Origin: Pseudomonas viridiflava
GTDB taxonomy: Bacteria > Pseudomonadota > Gammaproteobacteria > Pseudomonadales > Pseudomonadaceae
Length of the DNA stretch: 64,000 nucleotides
Assembly: GCF_900580865.1 (NCBI RefSeq)
Contig: NZ_UTBZ01000164.1
Coordinates: 186,001-250,000 of the forward strand
Direction: 5' to 3'
This document shows positions 8,200 through 17,804 of the stretch, piece by piece (within the stretch, counting starts at the first letter, position 1; each line of letters starts with the position of its first letter). Position numbers and translations under genes: made by a program. The notes under the pieces are model-generated. The model worked only from the letters and a program-made list of their open reading frames with translations, did no database searches and was not told the origin of the DNA.

Positions 8200-9357
8200 T
8201 CAGTTGAACAAGCCGTAGAAGAATAGACGGATGCTATCCCACATGCGGCGGAAGATACCACCCTCCTCGACGCCATCCAGAGCGATCAGGTCAGCGCTGT
8301 GCACCACCTTGTCTTCCAGTTTGACTTCGACTTTACCGATCACGTCGCCCTTGGCGATTGGCGCGGTCAGTTGCGGGTTCATGGTCATGCTGGCGGCGAG
8401 CTTCTTCAGCTGGCCTTTTGGCAGGGTCATGGTCAGGTCTTCAGCCAGGCCGGCCTTGACTTGATTGGTGGTGCCTTTCCACACCGGGGCCTGAGCCAGT
8501 TCGGTGCCCTTCTGATAGAAGGTCTGGGTTTCGAAGAAGCGGAAACCGTAAGTCAGCAGCTTCTGGGTCTCAGCGGCGCGTGCCACTTCACTGTTGGTGC
8601 CGAACACCACGGCGATCAGACGCTGACCGTCACGTACAGCCGAGGACACCATGCAGTAGCCGGCTTCGTCGGTGTGGCCGGTTTTCAGACCGTCAACGGT
8701 CTTGTCGCGCCACAGCAGCAGGTTGCGGTTAGGCTGTTTGATGCCGTTCCAGAAGAACTCTTTCTGCGAGTAGATCGCGTAGTGAGCCGGGTCTTCGTGG
8801 ATGATCGCACGAGCCAGAATCGCCATGTCGTGAGCCGACGAGTAGTGCTCAGGGTTTGGCAGACCTGTCGGGTTCATGAAGTGGGAATTGGTCATGCCCA
8901 GATCAGTCACGGTCTTGTTCATCAGGTCGGCGAATGCATCTTCGCTACCGGCGATGTGCTCGGACAGCGCGACGCTGGCGTCGTTGCCGGACTGGATGAT
9001 GATGCCGTGCAGCAGGTCGCTGACTGTCACCTGCGAGCCGACCTTGATGAACATCCGCGAACCGCCGGTGCGCCAGGCGTTTTCGCTGACGGTCACCGGA
9101 TCGTTTTCACCGATCTGGCCACGACGGATTTCCAGGGTCGCGATGTACGCTGTCATCAGCTTGGTCAGGCTGGCCGGTGGCAGACGCTGGTCGCCATTGT
9201 TCTCGACCAGCACGTTGCCGCTGCTGGCATCCATCAGAACGTAGGCTTTGGCGGCCAGTTGCGGTGGCGACGGCATCATCTCGGCCGCGAAGGCGGCTGG
9301 CGAGAGGAGCAGCGGGACTAGCAGACACAGGCGTTTGGCAAAGGTGGTGATGTTCAT
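8200..9357 (-). CDS. dacA: D-alanyl-D-alanine carboxypeptidase (PBP5/6 type)
   Basis: Periplasmic low-mass penicillin-binding protein that trims the terminal D-Ala from pentapeptides and limits cross-linking. The 385-residue product starts at MNITTF (9357) with a signal peptide ending at AFA. The three active-site motifs are visible: SLTK (SxxK), SGN (SxN) and KTG in LKTGHTDEAG. The C-terminal beta domain ends in an amphipathic segment (IRLFFYGLF) expected to hold it to the inner membrane. The P. aeruginosa counterpart in this position is called DacC by some authors. Confidence 0.95.
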   Translation of the reverse strand: MNITTFAKRLCLLVPLLLSPAAFAAEMMPSPPQLAAKAYVLMDASSGNVLVENNGDQRLPPASLTKLMTAYIATLEIRRGQIGENDPVTVSENAWRTGGSRMFIKVGSQVTVSDLLHGIIIQSGNDASVALSEHIAGSEDAFADLMNKTVTDLGMTNSHFMNPTGLPNPEHYSSAHDMAILARAIIHEDPAHYAIYSQKEFFWNGIKQPNRNLLLWRDKTVDGLKTGHTDEAGYCMVSSAVRDGQRLIAVVFGTNSEVARAAETQKLLTYGFRFFETQTFYQKGTELAQAPVWKGTTNQVKAGLAEDLTMTLPKGQLKKLAASMTMNPQLTAPIAKGDVIGKVEVKLEDKVVHSADLIALDGVEEGGIFRRMWDSIRLFFYGLFN

Positions 9358-9496
9358 CCGTCTCTCGAAATCGCTAATGGAAACTGTCCTTGCGGACAAA
9401 ATTTAATCAGATGACTTTCTAACGAGCCATCGCGTGTTCAGTTGCTCACTCCAGTCACCCTTGCCGGGCTTTTGTTCTTCGACGAGCCAACAACCT

Positions 9497-9523
9497 GATT
9501 CGCCCCCCAATCGCTGGCGAATC
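9497..9523. other. Inverted repeat after rlpA
   Basis: GATTCGCC and GGCGAATC, perfect 8-bp arms 11 bases apart, lie in the rlpA-dacA gap about 20 bases beyond the rlpA stop. No T-run is present, so termination is uncertain. Confidence 0.35.
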
Positions 9524-9542
9524 GTCAATCAAGTCCTACGTA

Positions 9543-10553
9543 TTACTCGGTGACCACGCTTGGCGAACCAAGGTTGGCCAGGCGCACGCTGTTCTGCACC
9601 TGGGCGATCTCACCCGGCGAGCCGATCGGCCCCAGGCGAACCCGGTGCAGGGTCTGCTGATTGCGCACGATCGAGCTGATGAACACCGGAGCGCTCACCA
9701 TCCCGCTGAGCTTCGACCTCAGCAGTTCTGCAGCGTCCGGGTTGGCGAACGCGCCCACCTGCAGATACTGGCCAGACGCTGTTGCAGAAGCGTTTTTTTT
9801 TGCATCGATCGGCACCGGCACAACGGCCGCGGCGTGTTGTTGCGGCGGTGGTGTCCATTGCTCAACGGTGCCGGCCGAGGCGGTGATCACCGGGGCGCTA
9901 TTCTGCGCGACTTGCGGCTCGTTGAGCATCAACGGCGCCGGACGGCCCTTGGCGGCCCACCATTGCTGCGGATCAATGCCTTCAACCTTGACCCGCGCAG
10001 TACCGGTTTCGGCGTAACCGAGTTTTTTCGCCGCGGCGTAGGACAAATCGATGATGCGATCAGAGTAGAACGGCCCACGGTCGTTGACGCGCAGGATCAC
10101 TGTGCGGTTGTTGTCCAGGTTGGTCACCCGAACATAACTTGGCAGTGGCAATGTCTTGTGGGCGGCACTCATGCCGTACAGGTCGTAGACCTCGCCATTG
10201 GCGGTGTTCTGGCCGTGAAACTTGGTGCCGTACCAGGACGCGGTGCCGGAGGCGACATAGGTCTTCGATTCCTGCAACGGGAAGTAAGTCTTGCCGAGCA
10301 CGGTGTACGGGTTGGCCTTGTATGGGCCGGTGTGCAGGGTCGGCGTGGCATCGGGGATGCGCGACACGTCAACGTCCCACCACGGCGCGCCATCTTTGTG
10401 CGCGCGGTTGATGTCCAGGCCCGGTTGCGCCCGCACAGCGGTATTCGAGGTTTTCTGAGTCGGCGAACGGCTGGTCGAACAGCTGGCAACCAGCACCGCC
10501 AACGTAGCGAATGCCACCAGCTTCAGGGGTTTATTGTTAGGCAATGCCCGCAT
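9543..10553 (-). CDS. rlpA: Septal-ring lytic transglycosylase RlpA
   Basis: Outer-membrane lipoprotein that cuts naked glycan strands at the septum. The 336-residue product begins with a lipoprotein signal ending in VASC. A double-psi beta-barrel domain follows (ASWYGTKFHGQNTANGE, later NDRGPF), and the C-terminal ~75 residues form a SPOR domain that binds denuded glycan. The ATG overlaps the stop of mltB (TAATG), indicating coupling within the dacA-rlpA-mltB-rodA-mrdA cluster. Confidence 0.95.
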   Translation of the reverse strand: MRALPNNKPLKLVAFATLAVLVASCSTSRSPTQKTSNTAVRAQPGLDINRAHKDGAPWWDVDVSRIPDATPTLHTGPYKANPYTVLGKTYFPLQESKTYVASGTASWYGTKFHGQNTANGEVYDLYGMSAAHKTLPLPSYVRVTNLDNNRTVILRVNDRGPFYSDRIIDLSYAAAKKLGYAETGTARVKVEGIDPQQWWAAKGRPAPLMLNEPQVAQNSAPVITASAGTVEQWTPPPQQHAAAVVPVPIDAKKNASATASGQYLQVGAFANPDAAELLRSKLSGMVSAPVFISSIVRNQQTLHRVRLGPIGSPGEIAQVQNSVRLANLGSPSVVTE

Positions 10554-11563
10554 TACTTGACGCCCCGTGCTTGTACCAGCTGTTCAGACAGTTGATGTAC
10601 GGCCATGGCGTACATCACGCTGCGGTTATAACGCGTGATCGCGTAAAAATTCTTCAGGCCCATCCAGTATTCAGGGCCGTTGTCACCTTCGAGGCGAAAT
10701 GCAGTAACCGGCATATCATCGCGCAGCGCATCATGACTTGACCAGCCCAGCGCCCGCAACTCTGCGACAGTCTTCGTCGGCTCGATGCCGGTGGTCAGGC
10801 CTTCATCGACCTGCTCGCCACGGACATCGGCGCGGCTGACCACAGGCTCACCCGCGACCCAGCCGTGACGCTTGAAATAACTGGCGACGCTGCCGATCGC
10901 ATCATCGGGGTTGTTCCAGATATTGATGTGGCCGTCACCGTCGAAATCCACCGCATAAGCACGGAAGCTGCTCGGCATGAACTGCGGCAGGCCCATGGCC
11001 CCGGCGTACGAGCCTTTGAGGGTCAATGGATCGACCTGTTCTTCACGCGCCAGCAGCAGGAACTCACGCAGCTCCTTGCGGAAAAATTCGGCACGGGGAG
11101 GATAGTCGAAACCGAGCGTGGACAAGGCATCGATCACCCGGTAATTACCGGTATTACGTCCGAAAAAGGTTTCAACGCCGATGATCGACACGATGACTTG
11201 TGCGGGTACACCGTATTCCTGCTCGGCACGGGCCAGCGTTGCCTCGTGCTGCCGCCAGAAGTCGACACCGCGCGCAATGCGCGCATCGGTGATGAACATC
11301 GGACGGTATTCTTTCCACTGCTTGACCCGCTCGGCAGGCCTGGAAATGGCGTCGAGAATCGCCTGCTTGCGCTGAGCCTCGCGGAACACCGCCATCAGTT
11401 GCTCACCAGCAAAACCGTAGTCGCGGGTCATTTCACCGACGAACTCGGCCACCTGAGGCGAGCCTTCGTATTCGCCGGCCAGCGCTTCCTGCACACTGCC
11501 CAGCAGGCCCATCAGGCCTACCAACGGCGCGCATCGAGTCGCCCAGCCACGCATTACTTGCAT
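10553..11563 (-). CDS. mltB: Lytic murein transglycosylase B
   Basis: Peptidoglycan-cleaving lytic transglycosylase of the GH103 family, without the C-terminal peptidoglycan-binding domain found in the paralogue at 3604-4926. The start at 11563 (MQVMRGW) gives a signal-like hydrophobic N-terminus ending near EALAGE. The catalytic glutamate lies in IIGVETFFGR, and YAVDFDGDGH is the conserved calcium-loop-like segment. At 336 residues it is of normal length. It corresponds in position to SltB1 (PA4001). Confidence 0.93.
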   Translation of the reverse strand: MQVMRGWATRCAPLVGLMGLLGSVQEALAGEYEGSPQVAEFVGEMTRDYGFAGEQLMAVFREAQRKQAILDAISRPAERVKQWKEYRPMFITDARIARGVDFWRQHEATLARAEQEYGVPAQVIVSIIGVETFFGRNTGNYRVIDALSTLGFDYPPRAEFFRKELREFLLLAREEQVDPLTLKGSYAGAMGLPQFMPSSFRAYAVDFDGDGHINIWNNPDDAIGSVASYFKRHGWVAGEPVVSRADVRGEQVDEGLTTGIEPTKTVAELRALGWSSHDALRDDMPVTAFRLEGDNGPEYWMGLKNFYAITRYNRSVMYAMAVHQLSEQLVQARGVK

Positions 11564-11580
11564 TGAACTCTTCACCTTAT

Positions 11581-12723
11581 TCAAACCTGTGCGATCCACT
11601 TGCGATGGGTATGGATCGACATCAAAACCCCAAACGCTGACAGCAGCGTCACCAGCGAAGTTCCTCCGTAGCTAATGAACGGCAACGGCACCCCCACAAC
11701 CGGCAACAGGCCACTGACCATACCGATGTTGACGAAAACGTAAACAAAAAACGTCATGGTCAACGCACCGGCGAGCAATTTGCCGAACAGCGTTTGTGCC
11801 TGAGCGGTAATCACCAGCCCTCGGCCAATCAGCAACAGATAGATCAACAACAGCGCGCAAATGCCCACCAGACCGAACTCTTCGCCGAGTACGGCAATGA
11901 TGAAGTCGGTATGGCTTTCTGGCAGAAAGTCCAGGTGCGACTGGGTGCCGAGCAGCCAGCCCTTGCCGAACACGCCGCCGGAACCGATCGCGGCTTTCGA
12001 CTGAATGATGTTCCAGCCGGTGCCCAGCGGATCGCTTTCCGGGTCGAGGAAGGTCAGGATTCGCTGCTTCTGGTAGTCGTGCATGATGAAAAACCACATG
12101 GCGACTGATACCGGAATCGCGGCGGCCAGCACGCTGAGAATCCAGCGCCAGCGCAGCCCGCCCATGAACAGCACGAACGCACCGCCCGCCAGAATCAGCA
12201 GCGAAGTGCCGAGGTCGGGCTGACGCACAATCAGCGCGAACGGCACGCCGATCAGCATCAGGCTGATGCCGACATGCTTGAGTTGTGGCGGTAACGTGCG
12301 CTTGGACAGGTACCAGGCGATGGTCGCCGGCATCAGGATCTTCATGAACTCCGAGGGCTGGAAGCGGATCACCCCGGGGATGTTGATCCAGCGGGTGGCG
12401 CCCATCGCGTTGTGGCCCATGATGTCCACCACCAACAGCAGCACCACGCCGATCACATAGCCGAGCGGCACCCAACGCGCCATGAAACGCGGCTCGAACT
12501 GGGCGATGATGATCATCGAGACCAGACCGATACCGAACGAAGTGGCCTGTTTGGCCAGCAGATCCCAGCTTTTGCCACTGGCCGAATACAGCACGAACAG
12601 GCTGCCGGCGGCGAGGATCAGCAGCAGGATCAACAGCGGGCCATCGATATGCAGTCTTTGCAGCAACGTCGCGCGGCGACGCATCACATCCTCACTGGAG
12701 AGCATGCGATCAAAGTTATTCAT
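11581..12723 (-). CDS. rodA: Rod-shape peptidoglycan glycosyltransferase RodA
   Basis: SEDS-family polymerase that makes glycan strands for side-wall growth together with PBP2. The 380-residue product has about ten hydrophobic segments and the conserved SEDS stretches RWINIPGVIRFQPSEFMKI and LPFISYGGTS. The start at 12723 (MNNFDRML) overlaps the end of mrdA by 8 bases, so the two subunits of the elongasome synthase are translationally linked. Confidence 0.96.
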   Translation of the reverse strand: MNNFDRMLSSEDVMRRRATLLQRLHIDGPLLILLLILAAGSLFVLYSASGKSWDLLAKQATSFGIGLVSMIIIAQFEPRFMARWVPLGYVIGVVLLLVVDIMGHNAMGATRWINIPGVIRFQPSEFMKILMPATIAWYLSKRTLPPQLKHVGISLMLIGVPFALIVRQPDLGTSLLILAGGAFVLFMGGLRWRWILSVLAAAIPVSVAMWFFIMHDYQKQRILTFLDPESDPLGTGWNIIQSKAAIGSGGVFGKGWLLGTQSHLDFLPESHTDFIIAVLGEEFGLVGICALLLIYLLLIGRGLVITAQAQTLFGKLLAGALTMTFFVYVFVNIGMVSGLLPVVGVPLPFISYGGTSLVTLLSAFGVLMSIHTHRKWIAQV

Positions 12724-14611
12724 CACGGGCCGTAGCCTCCGCACTGATTGGGCTGGCGTACTCGGCCTTCAAACGTCCGTCCTGATCGAGCAGCCAGGCG
12801 TCCATGACCTGCCGCACCACTGGCGCCGCGACGCCGGAGCCGGACTCACCGTTCTCGACCATCACCGACACAACGATTTTCGGGTCATCGGCCGGGGCAA
12901 AACCGACGAACAAGGCGTGGTCGCGGTGGCGCTCCTGAACCTTGGAGCGGTCGTATTTCTCACCCTGCTTGATCGCCACGACCTGAGCGGTACCCGACTT
13001 GCCGGCGATGCGATATTGCGCGCCGATTGCGGCTTTGCGCGCGGTGCCGCGAGCACCGTGCATCACTTGCTGCATGCCGTGATTGACCTTGGCCCAGTCC
13101 GACGGATCACGCAGGACAATGTCCGGCATCGGGTTTTCGTCTACCGGCTTCACCCCTTCGAGGGATTTGGCCAGATGTGGCCGGTTCCAGATGCCTTTGT
13201 TGGCGACCAGGGCAGTCGCCTGGGCCAGTTGCAGCGGCGTTGATTGCATGTAGCCCTGGCCGATTCCGAGAATCAGGGTTTCGCCGGGGAACCACGCCTG
13301 TTTGCGCGTCGCGCGTTTCCACTCGCGCGATGGCATCAGGCCGGGGGATTCTTCGAACATGTCCAGCGAGACCTTCTGGCCGATGCCGAACTTGTTCATG
13401 TAGGTCGACAACCGATCGATGCCGAGCTTGTGCGCCAGGTCATAGAAGTAGGTGTCGTTGGACCGCATGATCGCCGTGTCGAGATCGACGAAGCCGTCGC
13501 CCGTGCGGTTCCAGTTACGGTATTTGTGATCGTAGTTGGGCAGCATGTAATAGCCCGGATCGAACACCCGGCTCGACGCAGTGACCACACCGGAATCAAG
13601 TCCGGCAATCGCTACCGCCGGTTTGATCGTCGACCCCGGTGGGTACAGACCGCGCAATACACGGTTGAACAATGGCCGGTCGATCGAATCACGCAACTCG
13701 GCGTACGCCTTGAAGCTGATCCCGGTGACAAACAGGTTCGGGTCGAAGCTCGGTTGGCTGACCATTGCCAGCACTTCACCGGTCTTCGGGTCCAACGCAA
13801 CCACCGCACCACGACGTCCGCCCAATGCTGCCTCGGCGGCTTCCTGCAATTTGATGTCCAGGCTCAGCACAATGTCCTTGCCGGGAATCGGATCGGTGCG
13901 CTTGAGCACCCGCAACACGCGGCCACGGGCGTTGGTCTCGACTTCCTCGTAACCGACCTGACCGTGCAGTTCCGGCTCGTAGAAACGCTCGATGCCGGTT
14001 TTTCCGATGTGGTGGGTGCCGCTGTAGTTGACCGGATCGAGGGTTTTCAGCTCTTTCTCGTTGATCCGCCCCATGTAACCGACCGAGTGGGCAAAATGCG
14101 CGCCCTGCGGATAGTGACGAACCAGTTGCGCAACCACTTCCACGCCTGGCAGGCGGAACTGGTTCACCGCGATCCGGGCAATCTGCTCTTCGCTCAACTC
14201 GAACAGGATCGGCACCGGCTCGAACGGCCGGCGCCCCTGACGCATGCGCTTCTCGAAGATCACCCGGTCCTCGGGCGTCAGCTCGAGCACTTCGACGATG
14301 ACGTCGAGCACTTGCTGCCAGTCGCCGGAGCGCTCGCGGGTCATGCTCAGGCTGAAGCTTGGGCGGTTGTCTGCCACTACCACGCCGTTGCGGTCGAAAA
14401 TCAGCCCGCGCGTCGGTGGTATCGGCTGCACATGGACGCGGTTGTTTTCCGAGAGCGTCGAGTGGTACTCGTACTGAATCACCTGCAAGTAATACAGCCG
14501 CGCAATCAGCACGCCAATCAGCAGCATGATCGCAATGGCCCCGAACACGACGCGGCTACGCACCAGGCGTGCGTCCTTTTCGTGGTCCTTGATGCGGATC
14601 GGCTGAGACAT
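12716..14611 (-). CDS. mrdA: Penicillin-binding protein 2
   Basis: Class B transpeptidase that cross-links strands made by RodA during elongation. The 631-residue product starts at MSQPIRIKD (14611), which is better supported than a longer frame reaching into rlmH. It has one N-terminal membrane segment (about residues 21-42), the pedestal domain, and transpeptidase motifs STIK (in PGSTIKPAV), SND and KSGTAQV. Known in P. aeruginosa as pbpA. Confidence 0.96.
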   Translation of the reverse strand: MSQPIRIKDHEKDARLVRSRVVFGAIAIMLLIGVLIARLYYLQVIQYEYHSTLSENNRVHVQPIPPTRGLIFDRNGVVVADNRPSFSLSMTRERSGDWQQVLDVIVEVLELTPEDRVIFEKRMRQGRRPFEPVPILFELSEEQIARIAVNQFRLPGVEVVAQLVRHYPQGAHFAHSVGYMGRINEKELKTLDPVNYSGTHHIGKTGIERFYEPELHGQVGYEEVETNARGRVLRVLKRTDPIPGKDIVLSLDIKLQEAAEAALGGRRGAVVALDPKTGEVLAMVSQPSFDPNLFVTGISFKAYAELRDSIDRPLFNRVLRGLYPPGSTIKPAVAIAGLDSGVVTASSRVFDPGYYMLPNYDHKYRNWNRTGDGFVDLDTAIMRSNDTYFYDLAHKLGIDRLSTYMNKFGIGQKVSLDMFEESPGLMPSREWKRATRKQAWFPGETLILGIGQGYMQSTPLQLAQATALVANKGIWNRPHLAKSLEGVKPVDENPMPDIVLRDPSDWAKVNHGMQQVMHGARGTARKAAIGAQYRIAGKSGTAQVVAIKQGEKYDRSKVQERHRDHALFVGFAPADDPKIVVSVMVENGESGSGVAAPVVRQVMDAWLLDQDGRLKAEYASPISAEATARDE

Positions 14612-14621
14612 GAGGGCTGGA

Positions 14622-15089
14622 TTACTTGTGGTAAGGGTGACCGGACAACACGGTCCAGGCACGATACAACTGTTCGCCGATCAGGATCCGCACCAGCGGG
14701 TGCGGCAACGTCAGCGGCGACAACGACCAGCGCTGATCGGCACGGGCGCAGACTTCCGGCGCCAGCCCTTCCGGGCCACCGACCATGAAATTGACCGTGC
14801 GCGAATCCAGCCGCCAGCGATCGAGTTCGACCGCCAACTGCTCGGTGCTCCAGGGCTTGCCGTGGACCTCCAGCGTGACGATCCGCTCGTTCGGCCCGAC
14901 CTTGGCCAGCATGGCTTCGCCTTCCTGGCGGATGAAACGGGCCACGTCGGCATTCTTGCCACGGGTATTGAGCGGTATTTCCACCAGTTCCAGCGCCAGC
15001 TCGGACGGAAGACGCTTGGCATATTCATGCCAGCCTTCTTCCACCCATTTGGGCATGCGTGAACCGACGGCGATCAGGCGCAGTCGCAC
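14622..15089 (-). CDS. rlmH: 23S rRNA (pseudouridine-1915-N3) methyltransferase
   Basis: SPOUT-family methyltransferase acting on pseudouridine 1915 of helix 69 on assembled 70S ribosomes. The 155-residue length is exact for RlmH. MRLRLIAVG at the N-terminus, VGGPEGL (SAM-binding knot) and the C-terminal SGHPYHK are family hallmarks. It sits between rsfS and mrdA as in most gammaproteobacteria. Confidence 0.97.
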   Translation of the reverse strand: MRLRLIAVGSRMPKWVEEGWHEYAKRLPSELALELVEIPLNTRGKNADVARFIRQEGEAMLAKVGPNERIVTLEVHGKPWSTEQLAVELDRWRLDSRTVNFMVGGPEGLAPEVCARADQRWSLSPLTLPHPLVRILIGEQLYRAWTVLSGHPYHK

Positions 15090-15098
15090 AGCAATCCC

Positions 15099-15593
15099 TT
15101 ACAGCTGGTCTTTGTTGAGCTTGGTGAAATGCTCGTGGGTGTTTTCCGGGCTGTGGTGCTTGGCGTCGGCCGCACGGCTCTGCTCGGCACCGGCCCAAAG
15201 GCGCTCCAGGTCGTAGAACTGACGGGCCGAGGCAGTCATCATGTGCACGATCACCAGATCCAGGTCCAACAGTACCCAGTCGCTGTCGCCCTTGCCTTCT
15301 TCGCCCAGCGGCTTGGCGCCCTGTTTTTTGACTTCTTCGCGAACCTTGTCGAGCATCGCGTTGATCTGGCGATTGGAGGTACCGGTGGCGATGATCATGT
15401 AGTCAGTGATGCTCTGCTTGTCGCGAACATCGATGATCTGGATGTCTTGCGCCTTGACGTCTTCCAGGGCAGCCACGGCCAGTTTGACCAGTTCGTCGCC
15501 TTTCAGCGGCTCATTGGTGTTGACCGGTTCTGGCAGCGGGGCGCTCTTGAATGTGCCTTTGCGCTTTACTTTGGTTTGGTCTTTGTCAGTCAT
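15099..15593 (-). CDS. rsfS: Ribosomal silencing factor RsfS
   Basis: Binds uL14 on the large subunit and blocks 30S joining in slow growth. The core (LVKLAVAALEDVKAQDI, then TGTSNRQINAM and DWVLLDLDLVIVHMM) is clear. At 164 residues it is longer than the usual ~110-120: about 30 polar Lys/Pro-rich residues precede the core, and a charged tail follows. The first ATG is used because no better-placed start is evident, so the true N-terminus is somewhat open. Confidence 0.93.
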   Translation of the reverse strand: MTDKDQTKVKRKGTFKSAPLPEPVNTNEPLKGDELVKLAVAALEDVKAQDIQIIDVRDKQSITDYMIIATGTSNRQINAMLDKVREEVKKQGAKPLGEEGKGDSDWVLLDLDLVIVHMMTASARQFYDLERLWAGAEQSRAADAKHHSPENTHEHFTKLNKDQL

Positions 15594-15664
15594 ATAAAAC
15601 TCGTTTTGCTCGTATATTCGGCGGCTAGGGATACGGTGATTCGTATCAGTGAAGCACGCCTTGT

Positions 15665-16354
15665 TCAGTTCGACGCACGGTACAGACCGTGCGCATCGAT
15701 GTAGGCCAGGACCGCGTCGGGCACCAGGAAACGTACCGACTTACCGCTGGCCAGCAGTTGACGGATCTGGGTGGCGGAAACCGCGAGCGGTGTCTGCCAG
15801 ACGAATGCAATCTGTCCGCTCGGCCCTTTCAGGGCCAGCGGGTCGCTCACCGAACGCGCTGCCAGCAGGTTGCGCAAGGCATCCGGCGGTTCGCTGTCGG
15901 CGTCCGGGCGCTGTAGCACCAGGATATGGCAATGCTGGAGCAACTCTTCCCAGCGGTGCCAAGTGGGCAGGCCGCAAAATGCGTCCCAGCCCAAAAGCAG
16001 AAAAACCTGGGTCTCGGCGGGCATTTCAGCGCGCATCGACTCCAGGGTATCAATGGTCCAGGACGGCTTGTCCCGCTGCAATTCGCGGGCGTCCACCACC
16101 AGCGGCGGCATTCCGGCCACCGCACACTCGACCATCGCCAGCCGATCCTGCGCCGACACTTGCGGCGTACCGCGATGGGGCGGCCGCGCATTCGGCATCA
16201 GCCGTAACTCGTCGAGCGCCAGCGCTTCAGCGACTTCCAGCCCACCGCGCAAATGGCCGATGTGCACCGGGTCGAACGTGCCGCCCAATACGCCAATGCG
16301 CCGCGGACGGGTTTCGCTGCCGGGTTGCGGCGCTGTCAGGTCGAGGTCGGTCAA
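15665..16354 (-). CDS. nadD: Nicotinate-nucleotide adenylyltransferase
   Basis: Joins ATP and nicotinate mononucleotide to form deamido-NAD. The nucleotidyltransferase start GVLGGTFDPVHIGHL and the C-terminal SATQIRQLL are diagnostic. No ATG gives a normal length. A TTG at 16354, just after the proA stop, gives 229 residues. An in-frame GTG/ATG pair at 16390/16387 would overlap proA by about 30 bases and add an unlikely N-terminus. The stop is certain and the start is not. The neighbours rsfS and proA are its usual ones. Confidence 0.92.
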   Translation of the reverse strand: MTDLDLTAPQPGSETRPRRIGVLGGTFDPVHIGHLRGGLEVAEALALDELRLMPNARPPHRGTPQVSAQDRLAMVECAVAGMPPLVVDARELQRDKPSWTIDTLESMRAEMPAETQVFLLLGWDAFCGLPTWHRWEELLQHCHILVLQRPDADSEPPDALRNLLAARSVSDPLALKGPSGQIAFVWQTPLAVSATQIRQLLASGKSVRFLVPDAVLAYIDAHGLYRASN

Positions 16355-16355
16355 C

Positions 16356-17627
16356 TCAGACCATCGCCTGGCCGCGCAACTGGCCATCACCGACCACGAT
16401 GTACTTCTCGCAGGTCAGTCCTTCGAGGCCCACCGGACCACGGGCGTGCAGCTTATCAGTAGAAATGCCGATCTCGGCACCCAATCCGTATTCAAATCCA
16501 TCGGCGAAGCACGTCGGCGTGTTGATCATCACCGACGCCGAGTCGACTTCGGCCACGAAGCGACGGGTGTCGGCGAGGTTTTCGCTGACGATCGAATCGG
16601 TGTGATGGGAGCCGTATTGGTTGATGTGTTCGATCGCCTGGTCCAGACCGTCGACCACGCGGATCGACAGAATCGGCGCCAGATATTCGGTGTTCCAGTC
16701 GTCTTCGCTGGCGGCAACGGCGTCGATGATTGCCCGGGTACGTTCGCAGCCTCGCAGCTCGACGCCTTTTTCGCGGAACTGGGCTGCCATCGACGGCAGG
16801 AAATCCTTGGCAACAGTCTGGTCGACCAGCAAGGTCTCCATCGCACCGCAGATGCCGTAGCGATAAGTCTTGGCATTGAAGGCGATGCGCTGGGCTTTCG
16901 GCAGATCGGCATGGGCGCTGACGTAAACGTGGCAGATACCGTCCAGATGTTTGATCACCGGCACGCGGGCATCACGGCTGATGCGTTCGATCAGACCACG
17001 GCCACCGCGCGGCACGATCACATCGACGTACTCGGGCATGGTGATCATCGCGCCGACGGCGGCACGGTCGGTGGTTTCGACCACTTGCACCACGGCGGCG
17101 GGCAACTCGGCCTCGGCCAGACCGCGTTGAATGCAAGCGGCAATCGCCCGGTTGGAATGAATCGCCTCGGAACCGCCGCGCAGGATCGTCGCGTTGCCCG
17201 ACTTCAGGCACAGGCTCGCGGCATCGATGGTCACGTTTGGCCGGGATTCGTAGATGATCCCGATCACGCCCAGCGGCACGCGCATCTTGCCGACCTGAAT
17301 CCCCGACGGGCGGAAGCTCATGTCGCGGATAGCACCAACCGGGTCCGGCAGTGCAGCGACCTGACGCAGACCAACGATCATGCCGTCGATGCGCGCCGGG
17401 GTCAGTTCCAGACGTTCCAGCAGTGCCGGTTCCAGACCATTGGCGCGACCGGCAGCCAGATCCTGCTCATTGGCGGCGGCAAGCTCGGCACGGGCGGCGT
17501 CCAGGGCATTGGCTGCAGCCTGCAAGGCGCGGTTTTTCTGCGCGGTGCTGGCACGGCCGATGACCCGGGAGGCTTCGCGGGCGGCGCGACCCAATCGGGT
17601 CATGTAGTCAAGAACGGACTCAGTCAT
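16356..17627 (-). CDS. proA: Glutamate-5-semialdehyde dehydrogenase (gamma-glutamyl phosphate reductase)
   Basis: Second step of proline synthesis, NADPH-dependent reduction of gamma-glutamyl phosphate. The start at 17627 (MTESVLDYM) gives 423 residues, the normal length; a TTG-initiated extension to 17747 runs through the likely promoter. Visible are GVIGIIYESRPNVT, LKSGNATILRGGSEA, and the catalytic cysteine in HLDGICHVYV. It lies immediately upstream of nadD in the same direction. Confidence 0.96.
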   Translation of the reverse strand: MTESVLDYMTRLGRAAREASRVIGRASTAQKNRALQAAANALDAARAELAAANEQDLAAGRANGLEPALLERLELTPARIDGMIVGLRQVAALPDPVGAIRDMSFRPSGIQVGKMRVPLGVIGIIYESRPNVTIDAASLCLKSGNATILRGGSEAIHSNRAIAACIQRGLAEAELPAAVVQVVETTDRAAVGAMITMPEYVDVIVPRGGRGLIERISRDARVPVIKHLDGICHVYVSAHADLPKAQRIAFNAKTYRYGICGAMETLLVDQTVAKDFLPSMAAQFREKGVELRGCERTRAIIDAVAASEDDWNTEYLAPILSIRVVDGLDQAIEHINQYGSHHTDSIVSENLADTRRFVAEVDSASVMINTPTCFADGFEYGLGAEIGISTDKLHARGPVGLEGLTCEKYIVVGDGQLRGQAMV

Positions 17628-17804
17628 GGTCTGCTGGGGTCTTGGCAAAGAGGAAAGCGGCAGATTATAGCTGTCGCGTCCCGGGACTAACAGCGGTGAC
17701 GGGCGGATGGTCGAAATGAACGCTGATTCGCCGGCATTCAGGCCCAATTAAGCCGGGCGTTGTTATCATCACGACCTCCTGAGCCTGGATAAACCTTGCC
17801 TGCC